DNA from: Coriaria nepalensis
Lineage: Eukaryota > Streptophyta > Magnoliopsida > Cucurbitales > Coriariaceae
NCBI GenBank assembly: GCA_027186245.1
Contig: CP114483.1
Coordinates: 14,404,220 to 14,468,219, forward strand
DNA: 64,000 nt
Direction: 5' to 3'
Part shown: positions 10,401-25,000 of the stretch, one piece after another
Layout: each line of letters begins with the position of its first letter
Position numbering within the stretch: the first letter of the stretch is position 1
Translations under genes and position numbers: made by a program
The notes under the pieces: generated by a model
What the model was told of the DNA's origin: nothing
What the model saw: only the letters and a program-made list of their open reading frames with translations
Database searches by the model: none

Positions 10401-13400
10401 ATGCATGAAAGTCGTGTTTTAAATGCGAAAATAGAATTAGTTCGAAGTGCTTCCAAACAAATTAATGATCTGAAAAGATTGAATGATGTGCTCTTTAAGG
10501 CTAAAATAATGCATTGTTGTATTCGATAGATTAATTGCAGGTTATGTAAGAAAATCATGTTTGAAGGACAAAAACATAATTCGTTCGAATTCATTTATAA
10601 TGATTTAATGACTAGAAAAGCCACAATGACATGATTTTAAGGCTAAGTAAATGTATAGTTGCCTTTAATAGATCAACTGCAAGTTATGCACGAAAGTCAT
10701 GTTTAAAAGGCGAATTTCATCTGAAGTGATTTAGAATGATTTAATGAGTAAAAGAGATGCAATAATATGACTTTAACACTAAAAAATGCATAGTTGCCTT
10801 CAGTAGATCAATTGCAAGTTATGCATGAAAGTCGTGTTTTAAATGCGAAAACGGAACTAGTTCATAGTGCTTTCAAACAATTTAATGATCTAAAAAGACT
10901 GAATGATATGCTCTTTAAGGCTAAAATAATGCATTGTTGTATTCGATAGATTAATTGCAGGTTATGTAAGAAAATCAGGTTTGAAGGGCAAAAACATAAT
11001 TCGTTCGAATTGATTTATAATGATTTAATGACTAGAAAAGCCAGAATGACATGATTTTAAGGCTAAGTAAATGTATAGTTGCCTTTAATAGATCAACTGC
11101 AATTTATGCCCGAAAGTCATGTTTAAAAGGCGAATTTCATCTGAAGTGATTTAGAATGATTTAATGAGTAAAAGAGATGCAATGATATGACTTTAACACT
11201 AAAAAATGCATAGTTGCCTTCAGTAGATCAATTGCAAGTTATGCATGAAAGTCGTGTTTTCAATGCGAAATTAGAACTAGTTCAAAGTGGTTTCAAACAA
11301 TTTAATGATCTAAAAAGACTGAATGATGTGCTCTTTAAGGCTAAAATAATGCATTGTTGTATTCAATAGATTAATTGCAGGTTATGTAGGAAAATCATGT
11401 TTGAAGGGCAAAAACATAATTCGTCCGAATTCATTTATAATGATTTAATGACTAGAAAAGCCTCAATGACATGATTTTAACGCTAAGTAAATGTATAGTT
11501 GCCTTTAATAGATCAACTGCAAGTTATGCACGAAAGTCATGTTTGAAAGGCGAATTTCGTCTGAAGTGATTTAGAATGTTTTAATGAGTAAAAGAGATGC
11601 AATAATATGACTTTAACACTAAAAAAATGCATAGTTGCCTTCAGTAGATCCATTGCAAGTTATGCATGAAAGTCGTGTTTTAAATGCGAAAATAGAATTA
11701 GTTCGAAGTGCTTTCAAACAAATTAATGATCTGAAAAGACTGAATGATGTGCTCTTTAAGGCTAAAATAATGCATTGTTGTATTCAATAGATTAATTGCA
11801 GGTTATGTAAGAAAATCATGTTTGAAGGGCAAAAACATAATTCGTCCGAATTCATTTATATTGATTTAATGACTAGAAGAGCCTGAATGACATGATTTTA
11901 ACGCTAAGTAAATGTACAGTTGCCTTCAATAGATCAACTGCAAGTTATGCACGAAAGTCATGTTTAAAAGGCGAATTTCGTCTGAAGTGATTTAGAATGA
12001 TTTAATGAGTAAAGGAGATGCAATCATATGACTTTAACACTAAAAAAATGCATAGTTTCCTTCAGTAGATCAATTGCAAGTTATGCATGAAAGTCGTGTT
12101 TTAAATGCGAAAATAGAATTAGTTCGAAGTGCTTTCAAACAAATTAATGATCTGAAAAGATTGAATGATGTGCTCTTTAAGGCTAAAATAATGCATTGTT
12201 GTATTCGATAGATTAATAGCAGGTTATGTAAGAAAATCATGTTTGAAGGGCAAAAACATAATTCGTTCGAATTCATTTATAATGATTTAATGACTAGAAA
12301 AGCCACAATGACATGATTTTAAGGCTAAGTAAATGTATAGTTGCCTTTAATAGATCAACTGCAAGTTATGCCCGAAAGTCATGTTTAAAAGGCGAATTTC
12401 ATCTGAAGTGATTTAGAATGATTTAATGAGTAAAAGAGACGCAATGATATGACTTTAACACTAAAAAATGCATAGTTGCCTTCAGTAGATCAATTGCAAG
12501 TTATGCATGAAAGTCGTGTTTTAAATGCGAAAATAGAACTAGTTCGAAGTGGTTTCAAACAATTTAATGATCTAAAAAGACTGAATGATATGCTCTTTAA
12601 GGCTAAAATAATGCATTGTTGTATTCGATAGATTAATTGCAGGTTATGTAAGAAAATCATGTTTGAAGGGCAAAAACATAATTCGTTCGAATTCATTTAT
12701 AATGATTTAATGACTACAAGAGCCTAAATGACATGATTTTAACGTTAAGTAAATGTATAGTTGCCTTCAATAGATCAACTGCAAGTTATGCACGAAAGTC
12801 ATGTTTAAAAGGAGAATTTCGTCTGAAGCAATTTAGAATGATTTAATGAGTAAAAGAGATGCAATAATATGACTTTAACACTAAAAAAATACATAGTTGC
12901 CTTCAGTAGATCAATTGCAAGTTATGCATGAAAGTCGTGTTTTAAATGCGAAAATAGAACTAGTTCGAAGTGCTTTCAAACAATTTAATGATCTAAAAAG
13001 ACTGAATGATGTGCTCTTTAAGGCTAAAATAATGCATTGTTGTATTCAATAGATTAATTGCAGGTTATGTAAGAAAATCATGTTTGAAAGGCAAAAATAT
13101 AATTCGTTCGAATTCATTTATAATGATTTAATGACTAGAAAAGCCACAATGACATGATTTTAAGGCTAAGTAAATGTATTGTTGCCTTTAATAGATCAAC
13201 TGCAAGTTATGCACGAAAGTCGTGTTTAAAATGCGAATTTCATCTGAAGTGATTTAGAATGATTTAATGAGTAAAAGAGATGCAATGATATGACTTTAAC
13301 ACTAAAAAATGCATAGTTGCCTTCAGTAGATCAATTGCAAGTTATGCATGAAAGTCGTGTTTTAAATGCGAAAATAGAACTAGTTCGAAGTGCTTTCAAA

Positions 13401-15393
13401 CAATTTAATGATCTAAAAAGACTGAATGATATGCTCTTAAGGCTAAAATAATGCATTGTTGTATTCAATAGATTAATTGCGGGTTATGTAAGAAAATCTG
13501 TTTGAAGGGCAAAAATATAATTCGTTCGAATTCATTTATAATGATTTAATGACTAGAAAAGCCACAATGACATGATTTTAAGGCTAAGTAAATGTATTGT
13601 TGCCTTTAATAGATCAACTGCAAGTTATGCACGAAAGTCATGTTTAAAAGGTGAATTTCGTCTGAAGTGATTTAAAATGATTTAATGAGTAAAAGAGATG
13701 CAATAATATGACTTTAACACTAAAAAAATACATAGTTGCCTTCAGTAGATCAATTGCAAGTTATGCATGAAAGTCGTGTTTTAAATGCGAAAATAGAATT
13801 AGTTCGAAGTGCTTCCAAACAAATTAATGATCTGAAAAGATTGAATGATGTGCTCTTTAAGGCTAAAATAATGCATTGTTGTATTCGATAGATTAATTGC
13901 AGGTTATGTAAGAAAATCATGTTTGAAGGACAAGAACATAATTCGTTCGAATTCATTTATAATGATTTAATGACTAGAAAAGCCACAATGACATGATTTT
14001 AAGGCTAAGTAAATGTATAGTTGCCTTTAATAGATCAACTGCAAGTTATGCACGAAAGTCATGTTTAAAAGGCGAATTTCATCTGAAGTGATTTAGAATG
14101 ATTTAATGAGTAAAAGAGATGCAATAATATGACTTTAACACTAAAAAATGCATAGTTGCCTTCACTAGATCAATTGCAAGTTATGCATGAAAGTCGTGTT
14201 TTAAATGCGAAAACGGAACTAGTTCGTAGTGCTTTCAAACAATTTAATGATCTAAAAAGACTGAATGATATGCTCTTTAAGGCTAAAATAATGCATTGTT
14301 GTATTCGATAGATTAATTGCAGGTTATGTAAGAAAATCATGTTTGAAGGGCAAAAACATAATTCGTTCGAATTGATTTATAATGATTTAATGACTAGAAA
14401 AGCCAGAATGACATGATTTTAAGGCTAAGTAAATGTATAGTTGCCTTTAATAGATCAACTGCAAGTTATGCCCGAAAGTCATGTTTAAAAGGCGAATTTC
14501 ATCTGAAGTGATTTAGAATGATTTAATGAGTAAAAGAGATGCAATGATATGACTTTAACACTAAAAAATGCAGAGTTGCCTTCAGTAGATCAATTGCAAG
14601 TTATGCATGAAAGTCGTGTTTTCAATGCGAAATTAGAACTAGTTCAAAGTGCTTTCAAACAAATTAATGATCTAAAAAGACTGAATGATATGCTCTTAAG
14701 GCTAAAATAATGCATTGTTGTATTCAATAGATTAATTGCAGGTTATGTAAGAAAATCATGTTTGAAAGGCAAAAACATAATTCGTTCGAATTCATTTATA
14801 ATGATTTAATGACTAGAAAAGCCTCAATGACATGATTTTAACGCTAAGTAAATGTATAGTTGCCTTCAATAGATCAACTGCAAGTTATGCACGAAAGCCA
14901 TGTTTAAAAGGTGAATTTCGTCTGTAGCGATTTAGAATGATTTAATGAGTAAAAGAGATGCAATAATCTGACTTTAACACTAAAAAAATGCATAGTTGCC
15001 TTCAGTAGATCAATTGCGAGTTATGCATGAAAGTCGTGTTTTAAATGCGAAAATAGAATTAGTTCGAAGTGCTTTCAAACAAATTAATGATCTGAAAAGA
15101 TTGAATGATGTGCTCTTTAAGGCTAAAATAATGCATTGTTGTATTCGATAGGTTAATTGCAGGTTATGTAAGAAAATCATGTTTGAAGGGCAAAAACATA
15201 ATTCGTTCGAATTCATTTATAATGATTTAATGACTAGAAGAGCCTGAATGACATGATTTTAACGCTAAGTAAATGTATAGTTGCCTTCAATAGATCAACT
15301 GCAAGTTATGCACGAAAGTCATGTTTGGAAGGTGAATTTCGTCTGAATTGATTTAGAATGATTTAATGAGTAAATGAGATGCAATGATATGAC
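7429..15393 (+). repeat. Heterogeneous monomer zone without short monomers
   Basis: Nineteen monomers start at 7429, 7850, 8270, 8689, 9110, 9531, 9951, 10371, 10791, 11211, 11632, 12053, 12473, 12894, 13314, 13733, 14153, 14573 and 14993. Class 1 and class 2 are intermixed. Local repeats can be seen: 7429 and 8689 share 'aaggataaaat' 1260 bp apart. The trio 10371, 10791, 11211 recurs as 13733, 14153, 14573 at an offset of 3362 bp, with 'gcttccaaac', 'aaacggaac' and 'tcaatgcgaaattag' in order. Single-copy differences are common. The zone ends at the first 28-bp deletion junction. Confidence 0.88.
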
Positions 15394-15401
15394 TTCAGTA
15401 G
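15386..15401 (+). other. 28-bp deletion junction defining the short monomer (first of 15)
   Basis: Here 'atgacttcagtaga' joins the end of C directly to the 13th base or so of A, removing the A tract and 'tgcatagttgcc'. The spacing drops from 421 to 393 bp. The lost segment is flanked by 'ctt' on both sides, a 3-bp microhomology. The same breakpoint occurs where the short A begins at 15394, 18733, 22073, 25827, 28323, 30820, 33738, 36657, 38733, 41652, 44149, 47066, 50404, 54583 and 62551. The short A always carries 'gtggtttcaaac', so all copies descend from one event. Seven copies have 'gatatgacttcag' before the join and eight have 'gatacgacttcag'. Confidence 0.93.
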
Positions 15402-18400
15402 ATCAATTGCAAGTTATGCATGAAAGTCGTGTTTTAAATGCGAAAATAGAACTAGTTCGAAGTGGTTTCAAACAATTTAATGATCTAAAAAGACTGAATG
15501 ATATGCTCTTTAAGGCTAAAATAATGCATTGTTGTATTCGATAGATTAATTGCAGGTTATGTAAGAAAATCATGTTTGAAGGGCAAAAACATAATTCGTT
15601 CGAATTCATTTATAATGATTTCATGACTAGAAGAGCCTGAATGACATGATTTTAACGCTAAGTAAATGTATAGTTGCCTTCAATAGATCAACTGCAAGTT
15701 ATGCACGAAAGTCATGTTTAAAAGGTGAATTTCGTCTGAAGTGATTTAGAATGATTTAATAAGTAAAAGAGATGCAATAATATGACTTTAACACTAAAAA
15801 AATGCATAGTTGCCTTCAGTAGATCAATTGCAAGTTATGCATGAAAGTCGTGTTTTAAATGCGAAAATAGAATTAGTTCGAAGTGCTTTTAAACAAATTA
15901 ATGATCTGAAAAGACTGAATGATGTGCTCTTTAAGGCTAAAATAATGCATTGTTGTATTCAATAGATTAATTGCAGGTTATGTAAGAAAATCATGTTTGA
16001 AGGGCAAAAACATAATTCGTCCGAATTCATTTATAATGATTTAATGACTAGAAAAGCCTCAATGACATGATTTTAACGCTAAGTAAATGTATAGTTGCCT
16101 TCAATAGATCAACTGCAAGTTATGCACGAAAGTCATCTTTGAAAGGTGAATTTCGTCTGAAGTGATTTAGAATGATTTAATGAGTAAAAGAGATGCAATA
16201 ATATGACTTTAACACTAAAAAAATGCATAGTTGCCTTCAGTAGATCAATTGCAAGTTATGCATGAAAGTCGTGTTTTAAATGCGAAAATAGAATTAGTTC
16301 GAAGTGCTTCCAAACAAATTAATGATCTGAAAAGATTGAATTGTATGCTCTTTAAGGCTAAAATAATGCATTGTTGTATACGATAGATTAATTGCAGGTT
16401 ATGTAAGAAAATCATGTTTAAAGGGCAAAAACATAATTCGTTCGAATTCATTTATAATGATTTAATGACTAGAAAAGCCTCAATGACATGATTTTAACGC
16501 TAAGTAAATGTATAGTTTCCTTTAATAGATCAACTGCAAGTTATGCCCGAAAGTCATGTTTAAAAGGCGAATTTCATCTGAAGTGATTTAGAATGATTTA
16601 ATGAGTAAAAGAGATGCAATGATATGACTTTAACACTAAAAAATGCATAGTTGCCTTCAGTAGATCAATTGCAAGTTATGCATGAAAGTCGTGTTTTAAA
16701 TGCGAAAATAGAACTAGTTCGAAGTGCTTTCAAACAATTTAATGATCTAAAAAGACTAAATGATATGCTCTTTAAGGCTAAAATAATGCATTGTTGTATA
16801 CGATACATTAATTGCAGGTTATGTAAGAAAATCATGTTTGAAGGGCAAAAACATAATTCGTTCGAATTCATTTATAATGATTTAATGACTAGAAAAGCCT
16901 CAATGACATGATTTTAACGCTAAGTAAATGTATAGTTGCTTTCAATAGATCAACTGCAAGTTATGCACGGAAGTCATGTTTGAAAGGTGAATTTCGTCTA
17001 AAGTGATTTAGAATGATTTAATGAGTAAAAGAGATGCAATAATATGACTTTAACACTAAAAAAATGCATAGTTGCCTTTAGTAGATCAATTGCAAGTTAT
17101 GCATGAAAGTCGTGTTTTAGATGCGAAAACGGAACTAGTTCATAGTGCTTTCAAACAATTTAATGATCTAAAAAGACTGAATGATATGCTCTTTAAGGCT
17201 AAAATAATGCATTGTTGTATTCGATAGATTAATTGCAGGTTATGTAAGAAAATCATGTTTGAAGGGCAAAAACATAATTCGTTCGAATTCATTTATAATG
17301 ATTTAATGACTAGAAAATCCTCAACGACATGATTTTAACGCTAAGTAAATGTATAGTTTCCTTTAATAGATCAACTGCAAGTTATGCACGAAAGTCATGT
17401 TTAAAAGGCGAATTTCATCTGAAGTGATTTAGAATGATTTAATGAGTAAAAGAGATGCAATAATATGACTTTAACACTAAAAAAATGCATAGTTGCCTTC
17501 AGTAGATCAATTGCAAGTTATGCATGAAAGTCGTGTTTTAAATGCAAAAATAGAATTAGTTCGAAGTGCTTTCAAACAAATTAATGATCTAAAAAGACTG
17601 AATGATGTGCTCTTTAAGGCTAAAATAATGCATTGTTGTATTCAATAGATTAATTGCAGGTTATGTAAGAAAATCATGTTTGAAGGGCAAAAACATAATT
17701 CGTCCGAATTCATTTATATTGATTTAATGACTAGAAGAGCCTGAATGACATGATTTTAACGCTAAGTAAATGTACAGTTGCCTTCAATAGATCAACTGCA
17801 AGTTATGCACGAAAGTCATGTTTGAAAGGTGAATTTCGTCTGAAGTGATTTAGAATGATTTAATGAGTAAAAGAGATGCAATAATATGACTTTAACACTA
17901 AAAAAATGCATAGTTGCCTTCAGTAGATCAATTGCAAGTTATGCATGAAAGTCGTGTTTTAAATGCGAAAATAGAATTAGTTCGAAGTGCTTTCAAACAA
18001 ATTAATGATCTGAAAAGACTGAATGATGTTCTCTTTAAGGCTAAAATAATGCATTGTTGTATTCAATAGATTAATTGCAGGTTATGTAAGAAAATCATGT
18101 TTGAAGGGCAAAAACATAATTCGTCCGAATTCATTTATATTGATTTAATGACTAGAAGAGCCTGAATGACATGATTTTAACGCTAAGTAAATGTACAGTT
18201 GCCTTCAATAGATCAACTGCAAGTTATGCACGAAAGTCATGTTTGAAAGGTGAATTTCGTCTGAAGTGATTTAGAATGATTTAATGAGTAAAAGAGATGC
18301 AATAATATGACTTTAACACTAAAAAAATGCATAGTTGCCTTCAGTAGATCAATTGCAAGTTATGCATGAAAGTCGTGTTTTAAATGCGAAAATAGAATTA

Positions 18401-18732
18401 GTTCGAAGTGCTTTCAAACAAATTAATGATCTGAAAAGATTGAATGATGTGCTCTTTAAGGCTAAAATAATGCATTGTTGTATTCGATAGATTAATTGCA
18501 GGTTATGTAAGAAAATCATGTTTGAAGGGCAAAAACATAATTCGTTCGAATTCATTTATAATGATTTAATGACTAGAAGAGCCTGAATGACATGATTTTA
18601 ACGCTAAGTAAATGTATAGTTGCCTTCAATACATCAACTGAAAGTTATGCACGAAAGTCATGTTTGGAAGGTGAATCCCGTCTGAATTGATTTAGAATGA
18701 TTTAATGAGTAAATGAGATGCAATGATATGAC
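15394..18732 (+). repeat. Higher-order block H1, 8 monomers, 3339 bp
   Basis: Monomer starts: 15394 (short), 15807, 16228, 16648, 17069, 17490, 17911, 18332. It is closely related to H6 at 30820 (offset 15426 bp up to the sixth monomer, then 15005 bp) except that H1 has one extra monomer, 17911. 17490 and 17911 are near-duplicates sharing 'tttatattgat' and 'tgtacagttgcc', so the extra copy is a single-monomer duplication here or a loss in H6. 16228 carries 'gaattgtatgctc' and 'tttaaagggc', which recur at 29157 and 31654. Confidence 0.85.
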
Positions 18733-21700
18733 TTCAGTAGATCAATTGCAAGTTATGCATGGAAGTCGTGTTTTAAATGCGCAAATAGAACTAGTTCGAA
18801 GTGGTTTCAAACAATTTAATGATCTAAAAAGACTGAATGATATGCTCTTTAAGGCTAAAATAATGCATTGTTGTATTCGATAGATTAATTGCAAGTTATG
18901 TAAGAAAATCATGTTTGAAGGGCAAAAACATAATTCGTTCGAATTCATTTATAATGATTTAATGACTAGAAGATCCTGAATGACATGATTTTAACGCTAA
19001 GTAAATGTATAGTTGCCTTCAATAGATCAACTGCAAGTTATGCACGAAAGCCATGTTTAAAAGGTGAATTTCGTCTGTAGCGATTTAGAATGATTTAATG
19101 AGTAAAAGAGATGCAATAATCTGACTTTAACACTAAAAAAATGCATAGTTGCCTTCAGTAGATCAATTGCGAGTTATGCATGAAAGTCGTGTTTTAAATG
19201 CGAAAATAGAATTAGTTCGATGTGCTTCCAAACAAATTAATGATCTGAAAAGACTGAATGATGTGCTCTTTAAGGCTAAAATAATGCATTGTTGTATTCA
19301 ATAGATTAATTGCAGGTTATGTAAGAAAATCATGTTTGAAGGGCAAAAACACAATTCGTTCGAATTCATATATAATGATTTAATGACTAGAAGAGCCTCA
19401 ATGACATGATTTTAACGCTAAGTAAATGTATAGTTTCCTTCAATAGATCAACTGCAAGTTATGCACAAAAGTCATGTTTAAAAGGTGAATTTCGTCTGAA
19501 GTGATTTAAAATGATTTAATGAGTAAAAGAGATGCAATAATATGACTTTAACACTAAAAAAATACGTAGTTGCCTTCAGTAGATCAATTGCAAGTTATGC
19601 ATGAAAGTCGTGTTTTAAATGCGAAAATAGAACTAGTTCGAAGTGCTTTCAAACAATTTAATGATCTAAAAAGACTGAATGATATGCTCTTTAAGGCTAA
19701 AATAATGCATTGTTGTATACGATAGATTAATTGCAGGTTATGTAAGAAAATCATGTTTGAAGGGCAAAAACATAATTCGTCCGAATTCATTTATAATGAT
19801 TTCATGACTAGAAAAGCCTCAATCACATGATTTTAACGCTAAGTAAATGTATAGTTGCCTTCAATACATCAACTGCAAGTTATGGACGAAAGTCATATTT
19901 AAAAGGTGAATTTCGTCTGAAGTGATTTAGAATGATTTAATGAGTAAAAGAGATGCAATAACATGACTTTAACACTAAAAAAATGCATAGTTGCCTTCAG
20001 TAGATCAATTGCAAGTTATGCATGAAAGTCGTGTTTTAAATGCGAAAATAGAATTAGTTCGAAGTGCTTTCAAACAAATTAATGATCTGAAAAAACTGAA
20101 TGATGTGCTCTTTAAGGCTAAAATAATGCATTGTTGTATTCAATAGATTAATTGCAGGTTATGTAAGAAAATCATGTTTGAAGGGCAAAAATATAATTCG
20201 TTCGAATTCATATATAATGATTTAATGACTAGAAGAGCCTCAATGACCTGATTTTAACGCTAAGTAAATGTATAGTTACCTTCAATAGATCAACTGCAAG
20301 TTATGCACGAAAGTCATGTTTGAAAGGTGAATTTCGTCTGAAGTGATTTAGAATGATTTAATGAGTAAAAGAGATGCAATAATATGACTTTAACACTAAA
20401 AAAATGCATAGTTGCCTTCAGTAGATCAATTGCAAGTTATGCATGAAAGTCGTGTTTTAAATGCGAAAATAGAATTAGTTCGAAGTGCTTTCAAACAAAT
20501 TAATGATCTGAAAAGACTGAATGATGTGCTCTTTAAGGCTAAAATAATGCATTGTTGTATTCAATAGATTAATTGCAGGTTATGTAAGAAAATCATGTTT
20601 GAAAGGCAAAAATATAATTCGTTCGAATTCATATGTAATGATTTAATGACTAGAAGAGCCTGAATGACATGAATTTAACGCTAAGTAAATGTACAGTTGC
20701 CTTCAATAGATCAACTGCAAGTTATGCACGAAAGTCATGTTTAAAAGGTGAATTTCGTCTGAAGTGATTTAGAATGATTTAATGAGTAAAAGAGATGCAA
20801 TAATATGACTTTAACACTAAAAAAATGCATAGTTGCCTTCAGTAGATCAATTGCAAGTTATGCATGAAAGTCGTGTTTTAAATGCGAAAATAGAATTAGT
20901 TCGAAGTGCTTTCAAACAAATTAATGATCTGAAAAGACTGAATGATGTGCTCTTTAAGGCTAAAATAATGCATTGTTGTATTCAATAGATTAATTGCAGG
21001 TTATGTAAGAAAATCATGCTTGAAGGGCAAAAACATAATTCGTTCGAATTCATATATAATGATTTAATGACTAGAAGAGCCTGAATGACATGATTTTAAC
21101 GCTAAGTAAATGTATAGTTTCCTTCAATAGATCAACTGCAAGTTATGCACGAAAGTCATGTTTAAAAGGCGAATTTCGTCTGAAGTGATTTAGAATGATT
21201 TAATGAGTAAAAGAGATGCAATAATATGACTTTAACAAAAAAAAAATGCATAGTTGCCTTCAGTAGATCAATTGCAAGTTATGCATGAAAGTCGTGTTTT
21301 AAATGCGAAAATAGAATTAGTTCGAAGTGCTTTCAAACAAATTAATGATCTGAAAAAACTGAATGATGTGCTCTTTAAGGCTAAAATAATGCATTGTTGT
21401 ATTCAATAGATTAATTGCAGGTTATGTAAGAAAATCATGTTTGAAGGGCAAAAACATAATTCGTTCGAATTCATATATAATGATTTAATGACTAGAAGAG
21501 CCTGAATGACATGATTTTAACGCTAAGTAAATGTATAGTTGTCTTCAATAGATCAACTGCAAGTTATGCACGAAAGTCATGTTTGAAAGGTGAATTTCGT
21601 CTGAAGTGATTTAGAATGATTTAATGGGTAAAAGAGATGCAATAATATGACTTTAACACTAAAAAAATGCATAGTTGCCTTCATTAGATCAATTGCAAGT

Positions 21701-22072
21701 TATGCATGAGAGTGGTGTTTTAAATGCGCAAATAGAATTAGTTCGAAGTGCTTTCAAACAAATTAATGATCTGAAAAGACTGAATGATGTGCTCTTTAAG
21801 GCTAAAATAATGCATTGTTGTATTCAATAGATTAATTGCAGGTTATGTAAGAAAATCATGTTTGAAAGGCAAAAATATAATTCGTTCGAATTCATATATA
21901 ATGATTTAATGACTAGAAGAGCCTGAATGACATGAATTTAACGCTAAGTAAATGTACAGTGTCCTTCAATAGATCAACTGCAAGTTATGCACGAAAGTCA
22001 TGTTTAAAAGGTGAATTTCGTCTGAAGTGATTTAGAATGATTTAATGAGTAAAAGAGATGCAATGATACGAC
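18733..22072 (+). repeat. Higher-order block H2, 8 monomers, 3340 bp
   Basis: Monomer starts: 18733 (short), 19146, 19567, 19988, 20409, 20830, 21251, 21672. It is related to H7 and H9 at offsets of 15005 and 20000 bp. Private markers kept in all three are 'agatcctgaatg', 'tacgtagttgcc', 'cttatggacg'-like 'gttatggacg', 'ccttcaatacatc', 'agttaccttc' and 'agtggtgtttt'. H2 has one more monomer (20830, with 'catgcttgaag' and 'aacaaaaaaaa') than H7 and H9. H2 ends with the first 'gatacgacttcag' form of the deletion junction. Confidence 0.85.
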
Positions 22073-25000
22073 TTCAGTAGATCAATTGCAAGTTATGCAT
22101 GAAAGTCGTGTTTTAAATGCGAAAATAGAACTAGTTCGAAGTGGTTTCAAACAATTTAATGATCTAAAAAGACTGAATGATATGCTCTTTGAGGCTAAAA
22201 TAATGTATTGTTGTATTCGATAGATTAATTGCAGGTTATGTAAGAAAATCATGTTTGAAGAGCAAAAACATAATTCGTTCGAATTCATTTATAATGATTT
22301 AATGACTAGAAAAGCCACAATGACATGATTTTAAGGCTAAGTAAATGTATAGTTGCCTTTAATAGATCAACTGCAAGTTATGCACGAAAGTCATGTCTAA
22401 AAGGCGAATTTCATCTGAAGTGATTTAGAATGATTTAATGAGTAAAAGAGATGCAATGATATGACTTTAACACTAAAAAATGCATAGTTGCCTTCAGTAG
22501 ATCAATTGCAAGTTATGCATGAAAGTCGTGTTTTAAATGCGAAAATAGAACTAGTTCGAAGTGCTTTCAAACAATTTAATGATCTAAAAAGACTGAATGA
22601 TATGCTCTTTAAGGCTAAAATAATGCATTGTTGTATTCGATAGATTAATTGCAGGTTATGTAAGAAAATCATGTCTGATGGGCAAAAACATAATTCGTTC
22701 GAATTCATTTATAATGATTTAATGACTAGAAAAGCCACAATGACATGATTTTAAGGCTAAGTAAATGTATAGTTGCCTTCAATAGATCAACTGCAAGTTA
22801 TGCACGAAAGTCATGTTTAAAAGGTGAATTTCGTCTGAAGTGATTTAGAATGATTTAATGAGTAAAAGAGATGCAATGATATGACTTTAACACTAAAAAA
22901 TGCAAAGTTGCCTTCAGTAGATCAATTGCAAGTTATGCATGAAAGTCGTGTTTTAAATGCGAAAATAGAACTAGTTCGAAGTGGTTTCAAACAATTTAAA
23001 GATCTAAAAAGACTGAATGATATGCTCTTTAAGGCTAAAATAATGCATTGTTGTATTCGATAGATTAATTGCAGGTTATGTAAGAAAATCATGTTTGAAG
23101 GGCAAAAACATAATTCGTTCGAATTCATTTATAATGATTTAATGACTAGAAGAGCCTAAATGACATGATTTTAACGTTAAGTAAATGTATAGTTGCCTTC
23201 AATAGATCAACTGCAAGTTATGCACGAAAGTCATGTTTAAAAGGAGAATTTCGTCTGTAGCAATTTAGAATGATTTAATGAGTAAAAGAGATGCAATAAT
23301 ATGACTTTAGCACTAAAAAAATGCATAGTTGCCTTCAGTAGATCAATTGCAAGTTATGCATGAAAGTCGTGTTTTAAATGCGAAAATAGAATTAGTTCGA
23401 AGTGCTTTCAAACAATTTAATGATCTAAAAAGACTGAATGATGTGCTCTTTAAGGCTAAAATAATGCATTGTTGTATTCAATAGATTAATTGCAGGTTAT
23501 GTAAGAAAATCATGTTTGAAAGGCAAAAATATAATTCGTTCGAATTCATTTATAATGATTTAATGACTAGAAAAGCCACAATGACATGATTTTAAGGCTA
23601 AGTAAATGTATTGTTGCCTTTAATAGATCAACTGCAAGTTATGCACGAAAGTCATGTCTAAAATGCGAATTTCATCTGAAGTGATTTAGATTGATTTAAT
23701 GAGTAAAAGAGATGCAATGATATGACTTTAACACTAAAAAATGCATAGTTGCCTTCAGTAGATCAATTGCAAGTTATGCATGAAAGTCGTGTTTTAAATG
23801 CGAAAATAGAACTAGTTCGAAGTGCTTTCAAACAATTTAATGATCTAAAAAGACTGAATGATATGCTCTTAAGGCTAAAATAATGCATTGTTGTATTCAA
23901 TAGATTAATTGCGGGTTATGTAAGAAAATCTGTTTGAAGGGCAAAAATATAATTCGTTCGAATTCATTTATAATGATTTAATGACTAGAAAAGCCACAAT
24001 GACATGATTTTAAGGCTAAGTAAATGTATAGTTGTCTTCAATAGATCAACTGCAAGTTATGCACGAAAGTCATGTTTGAAAGGTGAATTTCGTCTGAAGT
24101 GATTTAGAATGATTTAATGAGTAAAAGAGATGCAATAATCTGACTTTAACACTAAAAAAATGCATAGTTGCCTTCAGTAGATCAATTGCGAGTTATGCAT
24201 GAAAGTCGTGTTTTAAATGCGAAAATAGAATTAGTTCGATGTGCTTCCAAACAAATTAATGATCTGAAAAGACTGAATGATGTGCTCTTTAAGGCTAAAA
24301 TAATGCATTGTTGTATTCAATAGATTAATTGCAGGTTATGTAAGAAAATCATGCTTGAAGGGCAAAAACATAATTCGTTCGAATTCATATATAATGATTT
24401 AATGACTAGAAGAGCCTGAATGACATGATTTTAACGCTAAGTAAATGTATAGTTTCCTTCAATAGATCAACTGCAAGTTATGCACGAAAGTCATGTTTAA
24501 AAGGCGAATTTCGTCTGAAGTGATTTAGAATGATTTAATGAGTAAAAGAGATGCAATAATATGACTTTAACAAAAAAAAAATGCATAGTTGCCTTCAGTA
24601 GATCAATTGCAAGTTATGCATGAAAGTCGTGTTTTAAATGCGAAAATAGAATTAGTTCGAAGTGCTTCCAAACAAATTAATGATCTGAAAAGATTGAATG
24701 ATGTGCTCTTTAAGGCTAAAATAATGCATTGTTGTATTCGATAGATTAATTGCAGGTTATGTAAGAAAATCATGTTTGAAGGACAAGAACATAATTCGTT
24801 CGAATTCATTTATAATGATAACATGACTAGAAAAGCCAGAATGACATGATTTTAAGGCTAAGTAAATGTATAGTTGCCTTTAATAGATCAACTGCAAGTT
24901 ATGCACGAAAGTCATGTTTAAAAGGCGAATTTCATCTGAAGTGATTTAGAATGATTTAATGAGTAAAAGAGATGCAATAATATGACTTTAACACTAAAAA

